Assembly (NCBI GenBank): GCA_043228905.1
Contig: JBHGNT010000001.1
Span: forward strand, 12,710,001 to 12,774,000
Direction of reading: 5' to 3'
DNA length: 64,000 nucleotides
Source: Azolla caroliniana
Lineage: Eukaryota > Polypodiophyta
The notes beneath the pieces were generated by a model that was not told the origin of the DNA, searched no databases, and worked only from the letters and a program-made list of their open reading frames with translations. Positions 13,201-30,289 of the stretch are shown here, in pieces. The position numbers were made by a program, and so were the translations under genes. Numbering within the stretch: the stretch's first letter is position 1; each line of letters opens with the position of its first letter.

Positions 13201-16200
13201 ATCAGGAGCTTTTCTTAGTGGTGCGGCTCCAAATGGTCTTCTTGGATTAGGATTCGGGGAGATTTCGCTCCCAAGTTCTCTCGCAAGATCAGGATTAATA
13301 ACAAATTCATTCTCTATGTGCTTCCAAGATGATGGTTCTGGAAGGATTTTCTTCGGAGATACAGGAACGCCTTCCCAACAAACAACACCTTTATTACTAC
13401 TAAATACCACACAGTTCAGTAAAAAAACAGAAATATCAGATCTTAGTCTTTATTTGATGATTATTTTCTCATGTAGTAATTTTGCATTTGAATGAAAGTA
13501 TTTTAGCATTTATTGGATCTTTGTTTCTCAATTTTATTTTTGTTTTATTAATTAAAATAGTTTTTTATTGGCCTTTCTATGACAGTTTGCCCTATGTTGT
13601 GGGATTGGATAAGATTGCTGTGGGGAACAATATCTTCAGCCAATCAAGTGTTCAAATTATCGTAGACACTGGAACTTCCTTCACATACTTTCCGCCCAAA
13701 GTGTACTCTACACTAACCACTGAAGTAAGGAAGCTCTAGTCTCTTATGTCATAAATTCGGACTTTCTATTATTAATCTTCTCAAATTCATGACAAGTTCG
13801 ATGGGCAAGTGCAACTAGAAAGGGCTGTTTTCACCGATGTCCCATGGGAATATTGCTACAAGTTGAGGTTGGTATCTATGTCGCCAATGAAATGATGGGT
13901 CAACATTTATGTATGCTCATAGCAAGCATGATATCGTTTCCTCTTTGGCCTTTTCGTTTTCTTCCCTTTTGAACATTCATTTTTTATACGACATTGACAG
14001 TGTTAATGATGATCTGGTGCTTCCGGCAATCTCTATGGTCTTTCAAGGAGGCGGCAACTTTTCCGTTGTTTCACCCCTTGTGGGGATTCCTAATGTGAAT
14101 GTACGTATAATTAGTAAAACTTTTGATGATACATATAAATGTATCACATACACATGCATCCATATAAACACGATATCAATTGAACATGTATTAATCTCAT
14201 GCATTTACACATACAAATATAATACACATTTATTTTAACAATTTGTTTTGTATGCACAAACACTTAGGCTTGTGCATTGATTTCTCTATCACACATACAC
14301 ATGTTTACAGTAACATTTTGTTTTAGCATGCATAAAGACTTTCGTTTTGGAATGCATCCAAACATATTTCTTATAGCATGCACACTGATAACAATCGGCA
14401 ACGGTTTGGTTTGGTTTGGTTTGAGAGGGTCCAAACCGTTTAAATTTTTTGAAACCTAAACAAAACCGAACCGTTAAACATTTTTCAAACCATAAAAACC
14501 GTGGTTTCGTGGTTCGGTTTTGGTTTTCAACATAGGTCAAATTTTTAATTTTTTAAAATTTATAATATTTCATTTTTTAAAATTTTTAAGATGTTCTTAA
14601 AATGTGAAAATAAGGTCTAAAAATGAAAAGATTGTTTAAAAACAATTTTAAAATTTTTAAAATTTTTAAAATAATAATAATAATAAACCGTTAAACCGTT
14701 TAAACCTCGGTTACGCGGTTCGGTTCGGTTCAAACCGAACCGTTTCTGATTGTTACACACTGACAACACATGCTAAAGACCATGCATTAATCTCCCCTCA
14801 ATTGATATATACAAATTTAAAATGTTCATAAAAAACATGTTTTTTTTTAATTCTTTGCTTATTGATAGTTTTTTAAAACATTTGAATATTTTGTATATGC
14901 TAGGATAGTGCTCTCGATGGCTTTTGCTTGGCAATATTTGAAAGCAATATCGCAATCCTTGGGCGTATGTTCTTACTATTGACTATGCATGAAATTTTAT
15001 GTAAAGAGTTATCGATATGCTTATGCATAGGAAATGATGAGGATCATATATGTGAGTAACTAAAGCATGATCATGATTAACAGAAGAATCTCTAGAGATC
15101 AAATCCCATCGATCATAATTCCTCAAAACCAAAACGAATCCATCCACTTGCAAATTGTCCTATTTATAATCTTAATATTAAATTGTGATCCAATTTATGT
15201 TTGTGCACACAAGAGAAAATGTGATAAAGTTTTGTGCTTAGCATATAAGAGGAAATGCTAACCTTTGTACTACTCACAGAGAATTTCATGACGGGATATC
15301 AATTGGTGTTTAATCGAGAGGATATGGAGTTGGGATGGTCCCCGTCAAATTGTGAGTGTGCTTGTTTTCAATAAAATTTAAAATGGTCTAGAACAAGACA
15401 AAATCATTAATTACAATGCACACATGGCAGCAAGCAATTGTGTATATAGATAGTAAAGGAAAAAAACCGTGCACATGGTAGCAAGCAACCATACATATAG
15501 ATAGTAAAGGAAAAAATGCACACATGTAGCAAGTGACCATGTATATAGATAGTAAGGGAAAATTTGCACCAAGAAACCATGTATATGGATAGTATGGGAA
15601 AAACTCTTTTAATACTCCCCGATTTTTCACAAAATCGCTAATTCCAATGCAAGCATGGTTGGAAAACTTTTTAATACTCCTCGATTATTGACAAAATCAT
15701 TAATTAGAATGAATGCATGGTAGCAAGCAACCATGTATATAGATCATAAAGGGAAAACCTCTTTAATACTCCCCAATTTTTGACAAAATCATTAATTACA
15801 ATGCACGCATGGTAGCAAACAACTATGTATATAGATAGTAAAGGAAAAGACTCTTTAATACTCCCCAAATTTTCTTTATCTCCCAAAATTCCCTAGGTTT
15901 CCATTATTCATTTGTCCTTGGTCAACGTCGTTTGAAGCAGTTATATAGCCAATTCTTGCTTTTTGGGGTTTTGACCAAGGGTATTTAAGAAAATAACATG
16001 CACGTTGGGCCAATCCTAGTCGTATTTGAATATGGTTCCTTGTTAATAAATTCAAATTGGAATGCAAACATGTTTGCTATCAATATCTTTAGAGGCAATG
16101 AATTCATTGAAATCTCTTCTTCTTTTATGAGGACCTGAGAAGGTATCCATGAAGCTTTTTTCTTACATGATAACATCTTTTTGATAGGTTATAAATTGGA

Positions 16201-16399
16201 GGAAAATGAGATCTTCGTGCCATCACCTTCTCCTAGTGTTCGTCAACCTGTTGCCAATGCACCGTCTCCATTTGTGCCTCCTGGTGTTCACTCGATACCA
16301 CCGGTGGTTGCATCCTCGCACATCTATAGTGCTTCCTTTCACAACATAATATTCATCGTTTCACTTGTACTCAACAATCTAATGCCATACATACAATGA
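7262..16399 (+). CDS. Pepsin-type aspartic protease (plant A1 family, APF1/ASPR-like), 10 exons
   Basis: Exons: 7262-7683, 10162-10282, 12494-12735, 13186-13413, 13586-13724, 13797-13867, 14001-14100, 14904-14964, 15280-15351, 16188-16399. All introns are GT-AG, phases match, and the spliced frame is 1668 nt (555 aa). A hydrophobic N-terminus (about residues 3-16) is a signal peptide. A propeptide follows with three 15-aa repeats. The two catalytic aspartates are in ALDTGSD (D161, exon 2) and VDTGTS (D365, exon 5). EYLSDNTSSSGVL (exon 3) contains the family's flap region, and NFMTGY...LGW (exon 9) ends the fold. A proline/serine-rich stretch and a hydrophobic C-terminus suggest a GPI anchor, so the protein should be secreted or plasma-membrane bound. 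The length fits Arabidopsis aspartyl protease family protein 1 (about 530 aa). The least certain splice is the exon 4 donor (gttcag), chosen because it restores the conserved frame. Confidence 0.9.
7421..7555 (+). repeat. 45-bp in-frame coding minisatellite (3 units) in the protease propeptide
   Basis: Units at 7421-7465, 7466-7510 and 7511-7555 each encode 15 residues built on SGLNE (KVNSGLNEQLESQRI, then RVNSGLNEVEESQRI, then a diverged unit). The period keeps the reading frame. It lies between the signal peptide and the mature catalytic domain, where length variation is likely tolerated. Confidence 0.9.
8410..9720 (-). mobile_element. Decayed Copia pol fragment (RT to RNase H) inside protease intron 1
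   Basis: Reading the - strand from about 9700 downward gives Copia RT landmarks in order: WVHRIKTVDGKPKYKGRLVAK (about 9590-9530), then MDVKTTILQGDIEEKLSM (9419), then LVCKLKRSLDGLKQASRQRYK, then MKDLGP (9104). A later stretch matches the region with TRPNIAYAMGVVRRLM (about 8920). The RNase H end shows CDSYTTI followed by a HIDVKCHF-like segment (about 8600-8520). Frameshifts and stops interrupt all of these. Gag, protease, integrase and LTRs were not found. It lies antisense to the host gene and makes up roughly half of the 2.5-kb intron. Confidence 0.85.
10780..12300 (-). mobile_element. Decayed LINE reverse transcriptase fragment inside protease intron 2
   Basis: The - strand reads LQGELIIYTVSKLAPILTHL (about 12230) and then MIGPTLPKLHGPVLEPEL (12074). 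It continues with QAGFRRAFSTIDHILPLRCL (about 11985) and CFVDFCRTFDTV (about 11880), where FVDF.K/RTFDTV is the RT palm motif. Downstream, a diverged C-terminal part runs to about 10780. Several stops and frameshifts are present. The RT style differs from the LINE at 1323 but resembles the fragment at 34480. No target duplication was resolved. Confidence 0.8.
12736..13185. other. Protease intron 3 with partial duplication of the exon 3 border
   Basis: The sequence around the exon 3 end and donor (12721-12777) is partly repeated about 100 bp downstream (12811-12871). Both share tttgtgttt, gtatgtcttt and tcattgaa. In the second copy the donor GGGTATGT reads CAGTATGT. The copy is intronic, and no coding exon was placed on it. 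Confidence 0.55.
14389..14755. repeat. hAT-like MITE (copy A) in protease intron 7, with 8-bp target duplication
   Basis: The element starts taacaatcggcaacggtt and ends with a diverged inverted copy (ccgtttctgattgtta). The octamer cacactga flanks it on both sides (14381-14388 and 14756-14763). The interior is built of AACCG/GGTTCGGTT-type runs around an AT-rich core. It is a shorter relative of the copy at 33241-33688. An 8-bp duplication and 15-17-bp terminal inverted repeats fit a non-autonomous hAT transposon. Confidence 0.85.
15397..15875. repeat. Minisatellite in protease intron 9
   Basis: Imperfect tandem copies of a composite unit contain acaaaatcattaattacaat, catggtagcaagcaaccatg, tatatagatagtaaaggaaa and ctctttaatactcccc. 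Copies of the atatagatagtaaagg segment recur at least seven times between 15440 and 15845. The longer unit with 'ctctttaatactcccc' recurs four times at intervals of roughly 75-110 bp. Unit length varies because inner segments are lost in some copies. Confidence 0.8.
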
Positions 16400-19328
16400 G
16401 AAACTTAAAATTATGTGTATACCACACCTTAGCTCTATAATTGCATTATTGATATAGTACATGGAGTATTGTAGATTACAATACTTAGTGCTTCCACCAT
16501 GGTATTGCAAAGATGTATTTTCGTACTTGTATTTTATAAGAAAAAATTCGCCATAATCTAATTATCTACTTGAGTTTTCCAGCCTGGCATTTTTAATGTT
16601 TGTGCCATGGGACAATGTTGCTTCATTTGATAGATTGGTTTCATTTGTATGCTTTCCATGAACAAGAGGGAGCATGTTTGCATGTGCAGTGTTTTCACAT
16701 AGAGAGTTTTTACTACATATTAAACCCCATCTTAGGAAGTAGTCACATCTGAGATGATATGTTTATTTGGTCCTGTAGGTTTGAATTGGCCTCCTCGTGG
16801 ATGATAAGAAAACTCTTCTATATTATTCTATAGTAATGAACATAATATAGAAACACACGTTGAAGTACTATAAGGTTGTTGTAATGAACTATCATGTTTG
16901 AACATGATGATTGGCTTGGATGACAAGAATGTGTTGTTTTTGCTTGTACTCTACTTTATCCTTGAGGACCTCTTGAACACATAGCTAGCTAAAGTGATAT
17001 GGGTCTCTTCACCTCTTTCACCAATTATCCATATAGGGGCCGCCCATTTAGTGTGAAGTATGCTAAGCATTAGTCCATATTGGATTTGGAATACCGAAAA
17101 TGGTTAATGTTATCTAAAGTGTTCTTCATGGTGGTGGTAGAGATTATTGATTAAAGCTTTCTTACATTAATAGAAAATCTTCAACATAAACACACTTTGG
17201 AATCTATCCTTGATTGATTGCAACAGTTGTGAGGTTTCTTCATGCAAATATTATTGACCTAGATTTGTAAGATGTGTGCTTGAAATTCAACCAATGTGAC
17301 TCCATTAGTTGAGTGGGTGAACACCAAATAGGAGAAATAAAGAGATCTATTCAATCATTGAAATTGAGATTACCAAGTAGATATTTTCATGCCCTTGATT
17401 GAATGGGATTGGACGTTGGATTTTGTGCATCCATATGTTGTATTTGGAGGAATTCCAACTTTAATAATAAATAGTTGTGATGAAGCAGAACTCCACGTTA
17501 AGTAGCAAATTTTAAAGATATTATTGTGGCAATTCAATAAAAGATCAATGTTTGTCATAATAATATTTTTACAACTTTGAATAGGATGTTCTCTTTTGCT
17601 ATTATTTGCAATATAGTATTGGAATTTCGAATAACCTGTATTTTTGTTTGATTGTGTAAACTTAGTCCATCATGCATGTGTTCAATGATTGTTTCGAATG
17701 AACACAAAATCTACCATCTCAATGCAACAAGAGAATGAGGCTTCTAAATATAGATATGTATTCCATGCATAAGTGTAAACTCATTTGGGTCAAGTGGGCA
17801 AAACATAGGAAATCTAATGATAGCATAACCTAATATTGAGCAACCAAACATGCATGCTTGAGTAATATATGTCATTGTGAGTTCTTCCCAAAAATATTTG
17901 TCAATGAGAAATTGCACAAATATTTTCAAAGAGTAACATAAAGTGCAAATTAATGTTCCTATGACTAACACATCAAAAGATCACATCTAAACTATACATT
18001 CTACGCAATTAAACCCTAAACCCTAAACATGGAGAACAAACATGTGGGCTATTTAGTGTAAGATAAATAAGTGGTGTAGTCCATATGGAAGTAAGTAATG
18101 TCTAAAGTTGTGTATTGTATGTCATTTTAACTAATGGAGTATATTCTTCTTTTGGAAAAAAAAAATCTAAAGACTTCACAAGTTAAAACTTGGATAATAT
18201 GACAGAAGTGTATGTTACAACGGTAGAGAAACCCATATTAGTATGGTGCAACCAAAAAATGTTTATCACATTAAATCAATTTGTGGGCATATTTCCCATA
18301 CACATTATAAAAGATGAAAAAATCTACCAAATCATTGTTTGTAAATTCTCAAGCTTTGGAATAAGGCTTTAGATAAATTGTTAATCCTTTCCCAATTGAA
18401 ACAAAAGCAAACATAGGCATTCCCTATCCACAACACGACAATGGAACCTATGCCACTAACTTTCCAAAAGGCATAGAGGTAACAATTATTTCTAAGAATT
18501 TTCAATGAATCATGTTGATGTGATGTTTGCATTATCATAATCATTTAGTGTGAAATATTATACCTTGTGAATGAACATATCGATCTACAATACACATATT
18601 TTCATTTGAATATTAAACAAGGCTTCAAGGAATAACAAAATGTTGCTATAGGATATATGTAAAACCATTGCCTTTATACATTTTGCTAAGTATCTCTTTC
18701 TAGAGAGTATCATTTTCTATGTTACAAAAAAAGGTACACATTAAGAAGCAATTTAAGGCAAAAAGTTAGCTTATGAAAATGTCAAATTTGTCAAGAGTTG
18801 TGTTTGAATATTTTGATGAGATATCGCGACATCTAGGCAAACTGCAATTACTCAAAGGTATGAAAAGCTAGAGTCAACACATCTTTTACTTTAAAGCGCA
18901 ACACTTTCGCCATTCACAATTGTGCGACTATATTACAAATGCCAATGTTCAATTTAGGATGATCTCAAACTAAAATACTGAGGAGTTTTTTCATTGAACA
19001 CGTTATCAAACTCATGAGTTGAAACTTTAAATTGCAAAACATAAGTTGTAGCACTGTAGATTTATCGTACTATCTACCACACAACACTCCCATTTTGAGA
19101 ATGTGAATAAACTGACCTCGAAATCTTCAAGCAATAATTGTGGGGACGATGTTTGAAGTCTCTCTCATAGACGATGTGTAAAGGCAAATTCATTTCTTTG
19201 CTTTAGCATGCATAGTCTTCTTAGAGATAAGATTCCACAGAAGTTCTAGTGTAAAGTAAAAGAGGAAAGAAAGATTGCAAGTTCCTATATAATGATTGTA
19301 GATATAAGGACTTCATGTACTTTCTGAT

Positions 19329-19332
<4 letters not shown>

Positions 19333-19368
<36 letters not shown>
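19333..19368. repeat. GA dinucleotide microsatellite
   Basis: An uninterrupted (GA)n run of 18 units lies in the intergenic region about 600 bp upstream of the HIPL start codon. Confidence 0.95.
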
Positions 19369-19374
<6 letters not shown>

Positions 19375-19810
19375 GAATGCAAATAAGTGGGACAACTTAT
19401 ATTCTAAGTTGTGTTATATACAATGCAAAACATCAAAATGCCCCTAACTCATGCTAAGAAGTGAGACAACTTATATTCTAAGCTATATTATACAATGAAA
19501 AACTTCAAAATGCCCCAAACTCATTAGGAACATAGCGATGAGAACGCTGGTTTAGTTGTTGTGGCTCACCATGCACGTAATCGCTTGAATAATGTATGCC
19601 AATGAATAAAGACCCCATCCCCCCATCCTTCGGTGCCAAAGAAGAAGAAGAAGAAGAAGAAAAGGTGTGAAAAAGAAGAATATCGTGGCACAACAGTAGG
19701 TTGGCCTCCGCCTCCAAAAGCTTTTTGGACATGTTAGTTATGGGCTGGCCCTTCGCTTTTTTACAAGTTTTTTGGCCATGGTTACCGACCGGCACTTTGG
19801 CCCGGTCCAA

Positions 19811-19864
19811 GTATGCATGCATGCATACATGTATGTATGTATGTATGTATGTATGTATGTATGT
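19811..19864. repeat. ATGC/ATGT tetranucleotide microsatellite
   Basis: Three atgc units run into eight or more atgt units. The array lies about 110 bp upstream of the HIPL start codon, in the presumed promoter or 5' leader, where length changes might affect expression. That effect is inference. Confidence 0.9.
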
Positions 19865-19975
19865 GGAAAAACAATGGGGTGGGGTCCATCATCATCTTAT
19901 GCATCCTCCGTGCTATGAGAATCAAAGATTTCCTGCAGGATTTGATCACAGGCTTCGACCCTGTCCCGCCTTTCA

Positions 19976-26941
<6,966 letters not shown>

Positions 26942-27385
26942 AGGTTATTTGGGGATATCCTAATCCACAAACATTTAGGTGACATGTTATTGTATAACAT
27001 TTCTTTCTACGGGAAGTTCCATGCACGATATCCAGGCATAATGAAGAACATTTGGGAAGAGTTACTAGTTCAACTCCATCAATGCTTCTTGAAACAAATA
27101 ATAAATTATCATTGTGAAAACATGTGTTTAACATTGATCAGTTTATTGTTTACTTGTTGCATTGAAGGCACAATATTAAAAATAATAGGCTAATACTACA
27201 ACACATACCTACATTCATACAATCGTACTTCTAATACAGCCATATGTTTATACAATCGTACATTAATAGTAATATGTACATACATACAAGCATATATTCA
27301 ATCATACAAACGTACATTAGAATGTATGGGTGAATTCTTAAATGATCACTGTTAAAACATTTTGATGTTTTACTTGGTTCATTAT

Positions 27386-27419
27386 TTTTCTTGATAGTGG
27401 TGCAACACTATCAAGAAAA
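27386..27419. repeat. Perfect 14-bp inverted repeat with 6-nt loop
   Basis: The arm ttttcttgatagtg (27386-27399) is followed by a 6-nt loop and then its exact complement cactatcaagaaaa (27406-27419). The hairpin lies about 450 bp past the HIPL stop codon. It is not followed by a T run and has no assigned role. Confidence 0.8.
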
Positions 27420-29420
27420 TTGATGCCTTTTGTTTTGTGCAGAATTTCTTGTGAAGGTGTATAATTTTACTTCAAATTTCTTTAAATGGATGGACTAGAT
27501 TAATTATATTTATAAATTCATAAAAATATGTGCAGGTGGCAGGCCTATTTCTCAAATTTCATATTTATTGCAAGCTGAAAAAGAATATTGATAGATTGAA
27601 TTGTCTATTGATGTTTACAAGGTGGCGCATTCAATGTATCATATTCCATTCCTTCTAATATAATGAGGTTTTTATGAATTCCATGTAGGTGTATGAGTGA
27701 AGTGAAGTGATGCATCATTTAAAGACATTTAGCAACTTAGTACTTTACAAAATTAAGAAACGTCTTACTGAAATCGTATAGTACTTGGGGAAGGTGTTGG
27801 AGTACATTCATTGTGATAACATCATCTACATTTCAAAATGCTAGGTATATCTCTTCGAGTTTTCCAATGGTGGAGCGAAGCTAGATGAGTAGAGATCTGG
27901 AAATGTGTATGACAAACATATTGGAATATGATTAAGTTTCCGCTTGTCTGTGATGGTTCATCACAATAAAAACACCCACCATTTTGAAATGTAGATGGTG
28001 CCATTGCAAACATAGATGAGTATGGATGTGGAAATTTGTGTAAAAAGCAAGTCAGAATATGATCAATTTCAAGGTAACATAGATGAGAGTATATATATGA
28101 AAACGTTTGTAATAAATATATTGGAATGTCGAGTTTTTGTCATGATTTGTAATCTAAATTCATCATCACATTTTAGTGTTATTGTATATTGTTTGTTCTT
28201 AATCATCAATGTCTTGCACATATATTTCAAAAATCCTGCTTATGTATACTGAAGAATAATGAAACACTGTTGAATAAAGCTGATGAGCCTTTTAAACCCA
28301 TGCTTAGGGAGAGACTTTGATGGATTTTATGATTGTGGAGGTTACATTTGAGATGGGTTAACACAAAACGCATCTATGCAAAATAGCGTAGTCTCAAGAA
28401 TTGTAAGTCAAATTTTGTAGAACATTGTATGTAGTTCGATATACAAAATGAGCATAATGTGGAATTAATATTGAGGCTACACAAAGATAATATGATCACC
28501 TTTAGGTGACTTTATTATCCTTGTGATTTTCAAGGCTTCTTCCAAAATGGCATCATCTACATTCATGTTCATACTTTCAGAGCAACACCTTTAAGGTGGA
28601 TTTGTAAATTGTATACATATGCTCAATATGCATTTTCCATGATACTACATGTGTTTTGAGAAATACCCAACACGAATTGAGTTAGGTAAGTGCAAAACAT
28701 GGGCACATTAGTGCAGCCAAATCTTTACTTGGAGGCAATGCACAATCACCAGTTTGGACCAGGTTAAGTACATTTATCTTGTTATTCTACTATATGGAAG
28801 AGCAATGTAAACTTAATTGAAGATGGATATCATTAAATCCAACCCACAATAAAATATCACAATTGGGAAGGCCAGTCATCTAAGACTGCATATGTAGGAT
28901 GGATATTCCCAAGGGTGATTGATGTATGAGTGAGGAAAAACGGTTGATCATGGCATCTTACTACTTTGTGTGAGAAACAAGGATGGCTGTATGTTGTGTG
29001 ACACAAGGCCCACTTGTTTCCAAATCTTTACCATCATTTATGAGCTAAATGAACTGTATTCTAAATCTGTTAGGTCTATCAGCACGATGAAACAAGTTGG
29101 TTAGTTTTATAAACCATTTTACAGAAAAGTTGATTTTGTAGAGACTTGTTTGTTTGGACAAGGTGTAGTATTCTTAGCAAATATATTGTTTGTTGTCAGA
29201 TCATTGAGCCATTGTCACCATTGGACTAGATAACTGCCACAAAGTTTTATATTTGAACCAAAACTATCATTTTTGAGGGCATGTGTCAAATAGTATTAGA
29301 ATCTAATACGAGCCTTGATAAGAAAAAAGTACCCAAGTACTACTCCATGAAGTGTCCAGGTCCCATAAAAGATGCCCAATGCAATAATCTAAGATGCTTT
29401 TAGGAGCTAAGAAAATAATA

Positions 29421-29498
29421 CATCCCGAAACACTAAACCCTAAACCCTACTACAAGCCTCATCCCGAAACCCTAAGCCCTAAACCCTACTACAAGCCT
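29421..29498. repeat. Interstitial telomere-like repeat, 39-bp unit twice
   Basis: Two tandem 39-bp units (29421-29459 and 29460-29498) each begin catcccgaaa, carry plant telomere-type ccctaaa words and end ctactacaagcct. One unit has a degenerate ccctaag. A shorter telomere-like run lies at 18009-18027. Confidence 0.85.
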
Positions 29499-30289
29499 CA
29501 TCCATGGACATTCTTTGAGGACTACTGTAATGCCATGTTATATGCGCAGTCAAGATATTGACCCACATTAAAAATATATCAATGCATTGAATGACCATTG
29601 AGATTCTTGATATATCAAACCATCCATCTGTACATGTTTGTTTGTATAATCGATGAACTTGTTAAGGGGAGGAATGAAGTTGTTGGTAAAGCCAATTCAC
29701 TTCATGAAATCAATATTCTTGCTGAAATTTGCCGAGATTAACTTTTGTTTCCACTTGGTGAAGCTGTTGCATACATTATTACGTTAGAACAGAACAATGA
29801 GAAAATTAATATGATTAGGGATAGATACTACTCAACTGAGGATGATTAGCATGAACCAGCACCTTTCAATGACTCACTTGTGGGAGAATCTTCATAGATC
29901 TGCCACATTGTAGAGCAGATCAAAAGATGGCATGTGAGGTAAAGAGTCGATGCAGCAGCAAACATTTCATAGTAAATGACAAGGCTGAGAATGACTAAAA
30001 TCGAGGCTGGAAAGGTGATAACTAGGACCAGGCAGGCCACTGTACATGTGTGCGCACTTGATTATGCTAACATTTAGTCTTCACTGGTGGAATTTACATC
30101 TGTACAACTGCCTCCTCTAAGGAAGCAGAGCTAAAAGTCAGCACACTGGGACGACCTCCACAAAAACTAATGAGGATTTCAGTTATAGGTATTTGAAATA
30201 TACAGGTCCAATACTAAAAACATGGAATAATTAGCATTACCAACCTTGCAGGGCATTTAGAGTTTTAGTAGGTGCTCGAAATATGCCCA

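Larger units (their letters stand above)
16400..19975. other. Intergenic region between the protease and HIPL genes
   Basis: This 3.6-kb stretch is AT-rich and I identify no gene in it. It holds a short telomere-like run (taaaccctaaaccctaaac, 18009-18027), a GA microsatellite (19333-19368) and an ATGC/ATGT microsatellite (19811-19864). Near 19380-19510 a sentence-like repeat 'gtgagacaacttatattctaa' occurs twice. Weak Copia-like words in - strand frames around 17750-18540 were not strong enough to call. Confidence 0.5.
26942..30289. other. Intergenic region between the HIPL gene and the first PPR gene
   Basis: I see no host coding sequence. Contents: the likely HIPL 3' UTR with aataaa (27100-27105), tacatacatac-rich low-complexity DNA (27200-27320), a perfect 14-bp hairpin (27386-27419) and a telomere-like 39-bp duplication (29421-29498). 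The sequence caaacatagatgagtatgg and related words recur in 27800-28110, some of them inverted. Confidence 0.5.

Noticed and set aside
15397-15875. Regular repeats that could suggest a CRISPR-like array
   Set aside because: The repeats are imperfect, the unit length varies, there are no unique spacers, and the setting is a eukaryotic intron. It is a minisatellite.
17744-18544. - strand frames with vaguely integrase-like words
   Set aside because: Only isolated short matches to Copia integrase. No catalytic residues or order could be established.
19505-19822. 105-codon frame on the - strand upstream of the HIPL gene
   Set aside because: The serine run comes from a GAA microsatellite (about 19640-19660) and the rest has no recognisable domain. 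It is probably the HIPL promoter side.
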